Positions 1-10,021 of a stretch of 64,000 nt of DNA are shown here, in pieces. The DNA lies in the NCBI GenBank assembly GCA_018824085.1, contig JAHJHI010000038.1, positions 46,275 to 110,274 on the forward strand, in the 5' to 3' direction. Position 1 is the stretch's first letter, and each line of letters starts with the position of its first letter. Made by a program: the position numbers and the translations under genes. The stretch comes from Gammaproteobacteria bacterium. GTDB lineage: Bacteria > Pseudomonadota > Gammaproteobacteria > Burkholderiales > Rhodocyclaceae. The notes beneath the pieces were generated by a model. That model did not search any database. It saw only the letters and a program-made list of their open reading frames with translations, and was not told where the DNA came from.

Positions 1-1
1 G

Positions 2-949
2 CAGGGCCTGATGACCAAGGCCTGGCGACTGCCGGCGCAGAACGCAGTCAACATCGTGCTCGGTCTGGCGACCGTGCTGGTGGGTGTCGGCATCGTCGTC
101 AGCGGCGACCCGACGACGACGCAGATCATCGCCTTCTTCATCCTGTCGCTGGTGCTCGGCGTCATCATCACGCTGCCGATCGGCGGCGCCGACATGCCGG
201 TGGTCATTTCGCTGTTCAATGCCTTCACCGGCCTGGCAGTCGGTTTCGAAGGCTATGTGCTCGGCATTCCGGCGCTCATCATCGCCGGCATCGTGGTCGG
301 GGCAGCCGGCACCTTGCTGACCCAGCTGATGGCCAGGGCGATGAACCGTCCGATCACCAACATCCTGTTCTCGCCCATCACCGGCGAGGCGCAGGCGGGC
401 TCGGGCCCGACCGGCACGATGAAGGAATGCTCGGCGATGGATGCCGCGTCGATGATGCGTTACGCGCAGAAGGTCATCATCGTGCCGGGCTACGGCATGG
501 CGGTTGCCGGCGCGCAGCACAAGGTCTATGAAATGACCAAGCTGCTGGAGGAAGCCGGCGTCGAAGTCAGCTTTGCCATCCACCCGGTGGCCGGACGCAT
601 GCCCGGACACATGAACGTGCTGCTGGCGGAAGCGGGTGTGCCCTACGAACAGATCTTCGACCTTGAGGAGATCAACGAGGAGTTCGGACAGGCCGACGTG
701 GCGCTGGTGATCGGCGCAAACGACGTGGTCAACCCGGTGGCCCGCACCGACAAGACCAGTCCGATCTACGGCATGCCGATTCTCAATGCCGACAAGGCGC
801 AGAACGTCATCGTCATCAAGCGCGGCAAGGGTGCCGGCTACTCGGGCATCGAGAACGCGCTGTTCTTCGAAGACAACTGCCGCCTGTGCTACGGCTCGGC
901 GCAGGGCGTTGTCGGAGAGATGATCGGCCACGTCAAGGCGCTCAGCTGA
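2..949 (+). CDS. pntB: NAD(P) transhydrogenase subunit beta, 5'-truncated by the window edge
   Basis: PntB couples hydride transfer between NADH and NADP+ to proton flow across the inner membrane. About 315 residues are visible; the open frame runs off the left edge, and with a usual family length near 460 about 150 N-terminal residues are missing. The first ~115 visible residues are hydrophobic and hold the last membrane helices. After that comes the soluble NADP(H)-binding domain III, with the GYGMAVAGAQ loop, the HPVAGRMPGHMNVLLAEAGV segment and the GANDVVNP motif, all hallmarks of PntB. The internal ATG at 11 is not the true start. The gene is followed at once by a strong terminator and by a convergent regulator gene, so it is the last gene of its operon. 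Confidence 0.95.
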   Translation, partial: QGLMTKAWRLPAQNAVNIVLGLATVLVGVGIVVSGDPTTTQIIAFFILSLVLGVIITLPIGGADMPVVISLFNAFTGLAVGFEGYVLGIPALIIAGIVVGAAGTLLTQLMARAMNRPITNILFSPITGEAQAGSGPTGTMKECSAMDAASMMRYAQKVIIVPGYGMAVAGAQHKVYEMTKLLEEAGVEVSFAIHPVAGRMPGHMNVLLAEAGVPYEQIFDLEEINEEFGQADVALVIGANDVVNPVARTDKTSPIYGMPILNADKAQNVIVIKRGKGAGYSGIENALFFEDNCRLCYGSAQGVVGEMIGHVKALS

Positions 950-968
950 CCGGTCCGGTGTGCTGGCC

Positions 969-1006
969 AAAACCGCGTGTCCGCGAGAGCGGCACGCGGT
1001 TTTTTC
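969..1006 (+). terminator. Rho-independent terminator of pntB
   Basis: Inverted repeat AAACCGCGTG (970-979) and CACGCGGTTT (993-1002), a 10-bp stem around a 13-base loop, running into a T-rich tract. It sits 20 bases after the pntB stop codon and separates pntB from the convergent araC-type gene. Confidence 0.85.
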
Positions 1007-1056
1007 ATTTGTGCGGCGCGGGTGACGAAGATGCCGTGACGCAGGCGGCGGCGACG

Positions 1057-1944
1057 CTACCCGGCGTGTGACGCCCGCAGCTTCGCGGGCGTGAGCCCGA
1101 GCCGTGCATGGATCACGCGCGTCATGTGGGCCTGATCGGAGAATCCGCAGCATGCGGCCACCTCCTTGATCGCCAGCGTGCCTGTCGTGAGGAGTTGCCG
1201 TGCGCGCTTGACCCGCTGGTCGATGACGAATGCGTGAGGGGTCGTGCCCTGCGTTTCACGGAACCGGCGGAAAAAGGTGCATGCGCCGAGCCCTGCGGCT
1301 TCCGCCATGTCGTCCAGGCTCAGGGCTTCGTGCAGGCGCGCGTCTATCAGTTCGAGCACGCGCCGCAACTGCTGCGCGGACAGGCGTCCGCCCGGTGTCG
1401 CGTCGCGGAAGGTCACGAGTGCGTACTTGCGCAGCAGATGCACGGCAAGCTGCGTTCCCAGCGCCTCGGCGTACAGGGCGCCGCCCATCACGGGCTGTGC
1501 CGCCTCGCTTGCGATGGCGTCGGTCAGCGCGAGCAGGGTGCGGTCCTTCGTGCACAGCACGTCGTGCAGACGCACATCGGCCACCGGGCGCTCCATCACT
1601 TCCCCGGCCACCTTCGACATCAGGCTGTTGGACAGATAGACATGCGATACGTCGATGTCGCACGTCCAGTGCCAATGGGACTCCTGCGACATCGTCAGCA
1701 GCGACGCATCGTCCGGCGCGCACACGGCGCTGGACCACCGATCATCGCAGCGCCGGTTCATCGGGGTCTGGCCGCTGTTGTAGCGAACGACCATGAAGTG
1801 GTCCAGCGGCGGGATCGGGACGTCGAGCCCCGTGTAGTGGTAGGAGCGATGGCCGACGCCCTTCCAGCCCAGATTGTCGCTGGATGCGAGCACCTTGCCC
1901 GGCACCCAGTGCGGGAGCTCTGTCGGTGTGATCACGTTCGGCAT
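1057..1944 (-). CDS. AraC-family transcriptional regulator
   Basis: A 295-residue DNA-binding regulator. The last ~100 residues form the double helix-turn-helix of AraC/XylS proteins: LSLDDMAEAAGLGACTFFRR is the first HTH and IKEVAACCGFSDQAHMTRVI the second. The N-terminal ~190 residues are a cupin-like effector or dimerisation domain without a recognisable ligand signature. I chose the ATG at 1944 because a good ribosome site (GGAGGAAA) lies just upstream; the open frame continues to 2055 but that extension has no better start. The gene follows the hydrolase and Baeyer-Villiger monooxygenase genes on the same strand. The likely job is control of that ketone-oxidation pair, through the direct repeats at 5081-5116 (inference). 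Confidence 0.88.
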   Translation of the reverse strand: MPNVITPTELPHWVPGKVLASSDNLGWKGVGHRSYHYTGLDVPIPPLDHFMVVRYNSGQTPMNRRCDDRWSSAVCAPDDASLLTMSQESHWHWTCDIDVSHVYLSNSLMSKVAGEVMERPVADVRLHDVLCTKDRTLLALTDAIASEAAQPVMGGALYAEALGTQLAVHLLRKYALVTFRDATPGGRLSAQQLRRVLELIDARLHEALSLDDMAEAAGLGACTFFRRFRETQGTTPHAFVIDQRVKRARQLLTTGTLAIKEVAACCGFSDQAHMTRVIHARLGLTPAKLRASHAG

Positions 1945-1996
1945 GTCGTTTCCTCCGCGGAGAAGGCCGGACCGGCAGGGGCTGCAATCCGGATGA

Positions 1997-2031
1997 CGCC
2001 CCGAAAGCGCAGTGATCTCGCTGTCGGGGCG
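1997..2031. other. Intergenic stem-loop between the hydrolase and araC-type genes
   Basis: Outer arms CGCCCCGA (1997-2004) and TCGGGGCG (2024-2031) enclose inner arms AGCG (2006-2009) and CGCT (2019-2022), a two-part, almost perfectly symmetric hairpin. No T-run follows on the minus strand, so it is not a classical terminator. It could attenuate read-through or stabilise an mRNA end. Confidence 0.4.
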
Positions 2032-2105
2032 ATCCAGCTTAACAGACCGGAACACGGCCGGTGGCGAGGGGGCGTCGCCGGCTTCCTGTCAGTCCCTCCT
2101 CCGCG

Positions 2106-3161
2106 CTATGTGACGTCGAAGGCGAGCAGTTCCGACAGGTGGGCGTCGATCTGGGCGGCGTAGTCCGGGTCGTATCCGAACAGGCCGAAGTGGCCGTCAA
2201 CACTGTCGATGGGCCGGAACTCGCTTCCCGGAATCATCGCCTGTTCGGCCCGGCAGTCGGCCAGCGGGAAGAACATGTCGTGGCTGATCGGCATGACGAA
2301 GGTTTTCGCCCTGATGCGCCCGAGTGCGGCCTTGAGGTCGCCGCCCGCATGCCTGCCGACATCCGCGTGCTGCCACTTCCAGGCCATGCACAGCAGGTCG
2401 TTCGGATCCATCGGCGCGAAGTAGGCGACCATGAAACGCTCGACGAAGTCCTGCACGGACTCGAAACCCATGGCCAGGTGGCGGCCGGTGCGGAAGAAGT
2501 CGGGGCTCCAGCCCATGACGGTCCACAACCGGGCATGGCGGCGCAGCCCGTCGCTCACGTCGGACGACTGCAGATACCGCCCGCTGCGGAAGTCGGGATC
2601 CGTCGTGATGGCTTCGATCAGCGTGTCGGCGAACAGGAAGTCATGTTCGGTATTGCGGGCGGTCCCGGCGATCGGCGCTGCGCGCTTGACCATGTCGGGA
2701 TAGCGTACCGCCCACTCATACGTCTGCTGCGCGCCCATTGATCCGCCGACCACCAGTGCCAGCGTGTCGATGCCGAAGTGCGCGGTGAGCAGCCGGTGCT
2801 GCGCGCGGACATCATCGCCGATGCGCACCTTCGGAAAGCCGGCCATGCCGAGTGCGCCGTCAGTGTTGTGCGGCGAGGTCGACAGTCCGCCGCCGATCTG
2901 GTTGGCCAGCACGATGAAATAGCGCTCCGGGTCCAGCGCGCGGCCCGGGCCGATGTAGACCTGTTCCATGATCCTGCTGCTGCCCGAATACCAGGTCGGA
3001 ATGAGGATTGCGTTGTCGCGGGCGGCGTTGAGCGTGCCGTGCGTGGCCACCGCGAGCGTGCAATCCGGAATCGTCCCGCCTTCTTCGAGTTCGAGGTCGC
3101 CGATGCCGATGCGTTCGTACGGACCGTGAATGTCCTGGCTGTAGTAGTTGTTCTCAATCAC
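2106..3161 (-). CDS. MetX-like alpha/beta hydrolase (homoserine acetyltransferase superfamily)
   Basis: A 351-residue alpha/beta-hydrolase. The nucleophile elbow GGSMGAQ puts the catalytic serine near residue 141; the acid is probably Asp295 (PISHDMFFP) and the base His324 (VDGHFGLFG). The fold signature is that of homoserine/serine O-acetyltransferases (MetX type), but nothing nearby belongs to methionine synthesis. It lies 143 bases downstream of a Baeyer-Villiger monooxygenase on the same strand, so hydrolysis of the ester made by that enzyme is the more likely role (inference). I chose the GTG at 3161 because AAGGAG sits 7 bases upstream; an ATG nine codons earlier (3188) is possible. Much longer upstream starts overlap the monooxygenase gene and are not credible. 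Confidence 0.8.
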   Translation of the reverse strand: MIENNYYSQDIHGPYERIGIGDLELEEGGTIPDCTLAVATHGTLNAARDNAILIPTWYSGSSRIMEQVYIGPGRALDPERYFIVLANQIGGGLSTSPHNTDGALGMAGFPKVRIGDDVRAQHRLLTAHFGIDTLALVVGGSMGAQQTYEWAVRYPDMVKRAAPIAGTARNTEHDFLFADTLIEAITTDPDFRSGRYLQSSDVSDGLRRHARLWTVMGWSPDFFRTGRHLAMGFESVQDFVERFMVAYFAPMDPNDLLCMAWKWQHADVGRHAGGDLKAALGRIRAKTFVMPISHDMFFPLADCRAEQAMIPGSEFRPIDSVDGHFGLFGYDPDYAAQIDAHLSELLAFDVT

Positions 3162-3304
3162 AGGGTTCTCCTTCCCCGGTGCCGCCATGGCATCCGGTGT
3201 GCGACGCATGGCGGCGCTTGATCGGGCCTGAAGCGGGTGCGTGTCGGCACCGCGGTTCCAGGCGTGTCGGTCGCTGCGGCGGGCGGCATGCCGTCCGCCG
3301 TCAC

Positions 3305-4957
<1,653 letters not shown>

Positions 4958-5053
4958 GTTTTCTCCTCCTTGTCTTGTGGCTGCATGCCGCCGGGCGAGT
5001 CGCGCAGGCGACGGGCGCCGCAGCGGGCTTTCCGCCGGGGGCATGCAGGACAG

Positions 5054-5116
5054 ACTGTAGGGAGGCGTGTTCACTGCGGCTTGAACAAACCGGGCAATTC
5101 ATTGAACGATCCGGGA
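5054..5116 (-). promoter_or_regulatory. Candidate AraC-type operator and promoter of the monooxygenase operon
   Basis: Two direct repeats, TTGAACAAACCGGG (5081-5094) and TTGAACGATCCGGG (5103-5116) on the plus strand, match at 12 of 14 positions and start 22 bp apart, two helical turns. This is the usual geometry of AraC/XylS half-sites. On the minus strand the proximal repeat falls where a -35 element would be, and a TACAGT -10 candidate follows at 5059-5054. The monooxygenase start codon is about 100 bases further on. The link to the AraC gene at 1057-1944 is inferred. Confidence 0.5.
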
Positions 5117-5219
5117 TGTTTCCGCCGCGCCATGCACGAGCGCGTGCCTTGCCCGGGCGCGGGCGCCACCATTCGCCGGGCGCTCCGGTGGCCGGCGCGG
5201 GGCGCGGTGCCCCGAACGG

Positions 5220-5639
5220 TCAGATTTTCGAGCGCACCCAGCGCACGAGGTCGGCGGCGCCCATCGCTCCGGACTGGCGCGCGACTTCCCGCCCGCCCTT
5301 GAACAGCACCAGTGTCGGAATGCTGCGTATGCCATGAGCGGCACTGGTTTGCCGGGCGCGTTCCGTATCCACTTTGGCGAAGCGCACATGCGGCAACTGC
5401 GCCGCCGCCGCCGTGAACTGCGGCGCCATGACCTTGCAGGGGCCGCACCAGTCGGCCCAGAAATCGACGAGCACCGGCAGTTCCGTGCCGGCGATGTGGC
5501 GCGCGAAGCTGCCGTCGTCGAGTTCGAAAGGTTCGGCGCGCATCAGCGGGCTCTTGCATCGGGCGCATACCGGTCCGTCATCAAGACGCTCTTGCGGTAC
5601 GCGATTGGTGGTGCTGCAGTGCGGGCAGACGACATTCAT
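5220..5639 (-). CDS. trxC: Thioredoxin 2 (zinc-binding)
   Basis: A 139-residue cytoplasmic disulfide reductase. The N-terminus carries two CxxC pairs (Cys5/Cys8 and Cys25/Cys28), the zinc ribbon that distinguishes thioredoxin 2 from thioredoxin 1. The thioredoxin fold follows, with the active site WCGPC at residues 64-68 and the cis-proline region RSIPTLVLFKGG. Length and domain order match TrxC of proteobacteria. The ATG at 5639 has AGGAGA upstream. It lies about 580 bases upstream of the monooxygenase start codon on the same strand, with the candidate operator between them, so it is probably a separate unit. Confidence 0.95.
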   Translation of the reverse strand: MNVVCPHCSTTNRVPQERLDDGPVCARCKSPLMRAEPFELDDGSFARHIAGTELPVLVDFWADWCGPCKVMAPQFTAAAAQLPHVRFAKVDTERARQTSAAHGIRSIPTLVLFKGGREVARQSGAMGAADLVRWVRSKI

Positions 5640-5708
5640 GGCGATCTCCTTTGCTGCCAGATGCGGCTGACCGTGCCCGCAATCAAGAGCGCGTCCGGTG
5701 TCGGTGGA

Positions 5709-6677
5709 TCAACCGAACAGCCCGAGCGCCATCAGCAGCGGCAGTGACAGCCAGAACAGCAGCGTGCTCCAGCCGATCAGCAGCGCCGAGGCGGCGGCAT
5801 CGATACGGAAGCGTTCGGCCAGCAGCAGCGAGGTCATGAAGGTGGGCGTGGCGCATTCCACCAGTGAGGCCCGCTGTGCTTCCGACGGTGCGCCGGACAC
5901 CAGCAGCACCAGTGCCCACACGAGCAGCGGCGCCACCAGCAGCTTCACCGCGGACGCGGCGATCACCTCGGTGCGTGGCACCAGGCGGCGCCAGGGTATC
6001 GTCATGCCGAGCACGAACACGATGACCGGAATCGCGGCCTGGCCGACGAAGCGCGCCGCCTCGACCAGCGGCGGGTAGGCCAGCCCCGTGTACTGCGCGC
6101 CCAGCCCGAGCGCGAAGGCCCAGATCGGCGGCATCATCAGCACGGTGCGCAGCACGTCCGGGCGCTCGCCGTCGGCGTGCGAGCCAAGGCGGGTGGCGAT
6201 CCAGACGCCCAGCGTCCACACGACGGGCATCGTCATGAACATGTCGTTGAAGATGGCGTAGCGCATCGCGCCGTCGCCGAAGAAGAATTCCAGCACCGGC
6301 GCACCGACGTTGAAGGTGTTGCCGAACATGCCGCCGAGCATCAGCGCGGCGCGTGTCGTGTCGTGCAGGCCCGCGCCCAGCCGGGTCTTCCACAGCAGCA
6401 GATAGAGCAGCGCGCCGTTGAACAGCGTGCCGATGCCCACCAGCAGCGGCACCGTCAGCAGGTCGAGGCTGATCGGTGTGACCGCCGCCACCGCGAACAG
6501 GATGGCCGGATAGAACACGTAGAGCACCAGGCGGTTGAGCTGGGCGCGCAGCGAATCGGCGTCACGCCCTTCGCCCATGCGTGCCGCCCACCAGCCGCCG
6601 GCCGCCACCAGCAGCGACAGCGGGAGCATGACCTGGACCATCAGGCCCGCGAGTTGACTGCCTGTATCTGCGCTCAT
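5709..6677 (-). CDS. AEC-family (auxin efflux carrier type) permease
   Basis: A 322-residue inner-membrane protein with about ten hydrophobic segments, split into two five-helix halves by a polar loop near the middle, the pattern of the AEC family. Motifs such as GGMFGNTFNVGAPVLEFFFG and the C-terminal LLIGWSTLLFWLSLPLLMAL fit the family. Members move carboxylates such as malate or malonate, but the substrate here is unknown. The start codon overlaps the stop of the MFS gene by 4 bases (ATGA), so the two transporters are translationally coupled. Confidence 0.85.
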   Translation of the reverse strand: MSADTGSQLAGLMVQVMLPLSLLVAAGGWWAARMGEGRDADSLRAQLNRLVLYVFYPAILFAVAAVTPISLDLLTVPLLVGIGTLFNGALLYLLLWKTRLGAGLHDTTRAALMLGGMFGNTFNVGAPVLEFFFGDGAMRYAIFNDMFMTMPVVWTLGVWIATRLGSHADGERPDVLRTVLMMPPIWAFALGLGAQYTGLAYPPLVEAARFVGQAAIPVIVFVLGMTIPWRRLVPRTEVIAASAVKLLVAPLLVWALVLLVSGAPSEAQRASLVECATPTFMTSLLLAERFRIDAAASALLIGWSTLLFWLSLPLLMALGLFG

Positions 6678-7969
6678 GAATGGATGTCGGTCAGGTTGCG
6701 GGCGTGTGTTTCACGGATGAAGGTGGCGGCCGCCAGCCCGCCGAGCGCGGCTGCCGCGAGCAGCCAGATGCCGGCGGTCATCGCGGCGCTGTCCGGTTGC
6801 GCGGCGTCGAGTGCGCGCTGTTCGATCACCCGGCCGACCATCGGCTGGAGCAGAGCCGCGCCGAGGAAGCAGCCGGTATTGACCAGGCTGGTGGCCATGC
6901 CGGACAGCATGGGCGGATTGACTTCCTTGGCGCAGGCCCAGGAAAGCGTGAACGCCGAAGCCGACGCGCCGATGAGGCCGAACAGCGCATAGCGGGCCGC
7001 CGGCGACAGTGCGGATTCGAGTGCCAGCGGCATCCAGCACAGCAGATACACGGCAGCGAAGGCGAGCATGACGGCCTTGCGATGCTGCAGATGGTCGGAC
7101 AGGCGCCCGATGAACAGTGCGCCGAAGGCGAAGGCGAGCAGCATGACCGTATTGTGGCGCGCGGCCAGATCCCGGCTCATGTCGTGATTGGTCATCAGGT
7201 AGGGCACGGCCCACAGTCCGGCGAATGCGAAGAAGCTGCCGGCGATGCCGGCATTGACGAACAGGCCGGGCCAGCTCGACGGATTGCCGGCAACCGTTTT
7301 CAGCCCCGTCTTCCAGTCGCGTGTCAGTGCGGCATGCGCCGGCTTGCCTGATTGTTCGCGCAGCGATGGCAGGCCGGCGTCTTCCGGGCGGTCGCGCACG
7401 TGCAGCCAGGCGAGCGCCGCCAGAAGCATCGAGAACACGCCGAGCGCGACGAATACCGCACGCCAGGACACGATGCCCACCAGCAGCGCGAGCGGCGTGG
7501 CGGCCACGGCCGCGCCGAGGTTGCCGATGCACTGGGTCAGCCCGTTGAGCGTGGCGAACTGGCGTTCCGGAAACCAGGCCGCATTGATCTTGAGCAGCGC
7601 GATGAAGGGGAAGGACACGCCGAAACCGACCAGCGAACGGCCGATCACCGCCATGCCGAGGCTGTCCGCGAGCGCGAATACGATGGCGCCGATGCCGGCC
7701 ACCAGACTGCCCGCCGCGACGATGCGCCGCGGACCGAGCGTGTCCGCGAGCACGCCGGTCGGAATCTGCATCAGCGTGTAGATCCAGAAATAGCTGGCCG
7801 CGAGGATGCCGAGCGAGGTCGGGCCGACGGCGAAATCCCGCGTCAGTTCGCCGGCGATCGCTGCCGGTGCGGTGCGGTGGAAGAAGGCCAGCACATAGGT
7901 ACAGGCGATCAGTATGAAAGCGGTCCAGCGCAGCCTGACCAGCAGGCGGGATTGGTCGTCGGAAAGCAT
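6674..7969 (-). CDS. Major facilitator superfamily permease
   Basis: About 431 residues with twelve predicted membrane helices. The family signature between helices 2 and 3 is visible as GVLADTLGPRRI, and related basic motifs recur in the second half (GRLSDHLQHRKA). The subgroup looks like anion:cation or sugar-phosphate symporters, but no substrate can be assigned. I place the start at the ATG at 7969 (MLSDDQSR), just before the first helix; the open frame extends to 8023, but that stretch only translates a GC-rich hairpin. No strong ribosome site is visible for either start. It is coupled to the AEC gene downstream by a 4-base overlap. Confidence 0.85.
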   Translation of the reverse strand: MLSDDQSRLLVRLRWTAFILIACTYVLAFFHRTAPAAIAGELTRDFAVGPTSLGILAASYFWIYTLMQIPTGVLADTLGPRRIVAAGSLVAGIGAIVFALADSLGMAVIGRSLVGFGVSFPFIALLKINAAWFPERQFATLNGLTQCIGNLGAAVAATPLALLVGIVSWRAVFVALGVFSMLLAALAWLHVRDRPEDAGLPSLREQSGKPAHAALTRDWKTGLKTVAGNPSSWPGLFVNAGIAGSFFAFAGLWAVPYLMTNHDMSRDLAARHNTVMLLAFAFGALFIGRLSDHLQHRKAVMLAFAAVYLLCWMPLALESALSPAARYALFGLIGASASAFTLSWACAKEVNPPMLSGMATSLVNTGCFLGAALLQPMVGRVIEQRALDAAQPDSAAMTAGIWLLAAAALGGLAAATFIRETHARNLTDIHS

Positions 7970-7998
7970 GGCGGCACTATATAGCGGTGCCGCGGCGG

Positions 7999-8023
7999 AT
8001 GCGGCGCCATGGCGGCGCCGCAT
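7999..8023. other. GC-rich hairpin downstream of dctM
   Basis: ATGCGGCGCC (7999-8008) and GGCGCCGCAT (8014-8023) form a perfect 10-bp stem with a 5-base loop, 19 bases after the dctM stop on the minus strand. There is no T-run, so any terminator activity would be weak or Rho-assisted. It may also protect the 3' end of the TRAP operon mRNA. Confidence 0.45.
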
Positions 8024-8041
8024 CCATCTGTATCGCAGGGC

Positions 8042-10021
8042 TCAGCGATACAGATAGCCGGGCAGCCACAGACCGATGCCCGGGAACATGTAGAGCAGGA
8101 TGATCGCGATCACCTGTATGCCCATGAACGGCAGCATGCCGGCAAAGATCTGGTTCAGCGTGACATGCGGTGGCGCGACCCCCTTCAGATAGAAGGCCGA
8201 CATCGCGACCGGCGGCGACAGGAAGGCGGTCTGCAGGTTGATCGCCACCAGCAGGCCGAAGAACAGCGGGTCGATGTTGAAGTGCGCGAGCAGCGGAATG
8301 AAGATGGGCATGAAGATGACGATGATTTCCGTCCACTCCAGCGGCCAGCCGAGCACGAAGATGAGGAACTGAGCCAGCAGCATGAACTGGACGGGCGTCA
8401 GATCCATCGACAGCACGAAATGCTCGACCAGTTCCTGCCCGCCCAGCAGCGCGAACGCAGCGGAGAAGATCGCGCTGCCCACGAACAGCCAGCACACCAT
8501 GGCCGACGTCTTCGCGGTCAGGAACACCGACTCCTTCACCACGGCCATGTTCAGCCGGCCATAGGCCGCGGCGAGCAGCGTGCCGCCGAACGCACCGACG
8601 GCGGCGGCCTCGGTCGGCGTCGCCAGACCGAACACGATGGTGCCAAGCACGGCCAGGATGAGCATCGCCAGCGGAAAGAATGACGACAGCAGCATCTTGA
8701 ATATTTCCAGGCGCTGGAAGCTGAGCAGCGCGTAGTAGGCGATCAGCAGCACCGAACAGACCGCGACCGTGATCCAGAAGCTGTCCGGTGCGGTGATCGC
8801 GGGCGGTGCGGCCTTCATGCCGGCAGGCGCTTCGCCCAGGGCAGCGGACGGCGGCGGCTCGGCGAGCCCGGTCGATCCTGGCGGCTCTGCGAGCCCGTCC
8901 GACAGAGGCGGTTCGCTCAGGCCTTCGCTCATCGGTGGCTCACTCAGCCCGCCGCTCAATGGCGGTTCGCTCAGGCCGCCACTGAGCGGCGGTTCCGCCA
9001 GCGATGATCCCGACGAATAGCTGTCGTTGAACGATTCCAGCCCCGGCGGCAGCGCGGCTTCGGTTGCGACGCTGCGCGTCATCGAGCCATGCACCGCGAA
9101 CAGCGCCCAGACGACGGCGATCAGCGGCAGCAGCGCGAGCAGCAACTGGCCGATCAGCGTGCGCGTTGGCACGTCGGCATTGCGCGGACCTTTCAGCGCG
9201 GCCATCAGCGCCGGCAGCGCGCGCGGGCCATGGCGCTTCGCCACGAGGGAGGACGCGGCCGGCAGCGTGACGTTGCGTTCAGCCGCCGGCAGCGGCGGCG
9301 CCCATTCCGGGCGCAGCTTGGCCATCAGGATCACGTACAGCACGTACAGGCCGGCGAGCATCAGGCCCGGAAAGAAGGCGCCGGCGTAGAGCTTCACGAC
9401 GGACACGCCGGCGGTTGCGCCATAGACGATGAGCATGACCGACGGCGGGATCAGGATGCCGAGGCAGCCGCCGGCCGTGATGACGCCGGCAGACAGCCGG
9501 ACGTCATAGCCGGCACGCAGCATGGCCGGCAGCGCGAGCAGGCCCATCAGTGTCACGACCGCGCCGACGATGCCGGTTGCCGTGGCGAAGATGGCGCAGG
9601 TCAGCAGCGTGGCGATGGCGAGCGAACCGGGCAGGCGCGACATGGCCAGATGCAGGCTCTTGAACAGCTTCTCGATGAGGTTGGCGCGCTCGACCAGATA
9701 GCCCATGAACACGAACAGCGGAATCGATATCAGCACGTCGCTCGTCATGACCGAATAGGTGCGTTGCACCATCAGGTCCAGCGTGCGCTGTGTCGCCAGG
9801 TCGGGGTTTTGCATGGCATAGGCCAGCCACGCGAACAGCACGCCCATGCCCATCAGCGTGAAGGCGGTCGGGAAGCCGAGCATGATGGCGACGACTACCA
9901 GCGCGAGCATCAGCAGGCCGAAGTGGCCGCTGGTCCACTCGGACGGTGCCGGGCTCAGGAAGATGACGGCGGCGATGATGAGGGCCATCAGGCCGAAGCC
10001 GAAGCGCAGCTCCTTTCTCAT
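8042..10021 (-). CDS. dctM: TRAP transporter large permease (DctM type) with proline-rich repeat insert
   Basis: The large membrane subunit of a tripartite ATP-independent periplasmic transporter, which uses an ion gradient to import an organic acid handed over by DctP. The 659 residues comprise a first membrane block (about 10-235), a long hydrophilic loop with one hydrophobic segment near 290-312, and a second membrane block (about 415-650). Typical DctM elements include TATGIVGAVVTLMG, GGCLGILIPPSVMLI and GLATPTEAAAVGAFGG. Usual DctM proteins have about 430 residues, and long-loop members about 600. The loop here holds six copies of a 9-residue repeat (342-395, separate entry). It overlaps dctQ by 4 bases. 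Confidence 0.93.
   Translation of the reverse strand: MRKELRFGFGLMALIIAAVIFLSPAPSEWTSGHFGLLMLALVVVAIMLGFPTAFTLMGMGVLFAWLAYAMQNPDLATQRTLDLMVQRTYSVMTSDVLISIPLFVFMGYLVERANLIEKLFKSLHLAMSRLPGSLAIATLLTCAIFATATGIVGAVVTLMGLLALPAMLRAGYDVRLSAGVITAGGCLGILIPPSVMLIVYGATAGVSVVKLYAGAFFPGLMLAGLYVLYVILMAKLRPEWAPPLPAAERNVTLPAASSLVAKRHGPRALPALMAALKGPRNADVPTRTLIGQLLLALLPLIAVVWALFAVHGSMTRSVATEAALPPGLESFNDSYSSGSSLAEPPLSGGLSEPPLSGGLSEPPMSEGLSEPPLSDGLAEPPGSTGLAEPPPSAALGEAPAGMKAAPPAITAPDSFWITVAVCSVLLIAYYALLSFQRLEIFKMLLSSFFPLAMLILAVLGTIVFGLATPTEAAAVGAFGGTLLAAAYGRLNMAVVKESVFLTAKTSAMVCWLFVGSAIFSAAFALLGGQELVEHFVLSMDLTPVQFMLLAQFLIFVLGWPLEWTEIIVIFMPIFIPLLAHFNIDPLFFGLLVAINLQTAFLSPPVAMSAFYLKGVAPPHVTLNQIFAGMLPFMGIQVIAIILLYMFPGIGLWLPGYLYR
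8837..8998 (-). repeat. Six 27-bp in-frame repeats inside dctM
   Basis: Six tandem 27-bp units encode [S/A]EPPxSxGL, for example SEPPLSGGL and SEPPMSEGL, at residues 342-395 of the permease. The outer copies have drifted (AEPPPSAAL) and a seventh is only partial. The repeat lies in the hydrophilic loop between two membrane blocks, so it could grow or shrink without breaking the transport core. Confidence 0.9.
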
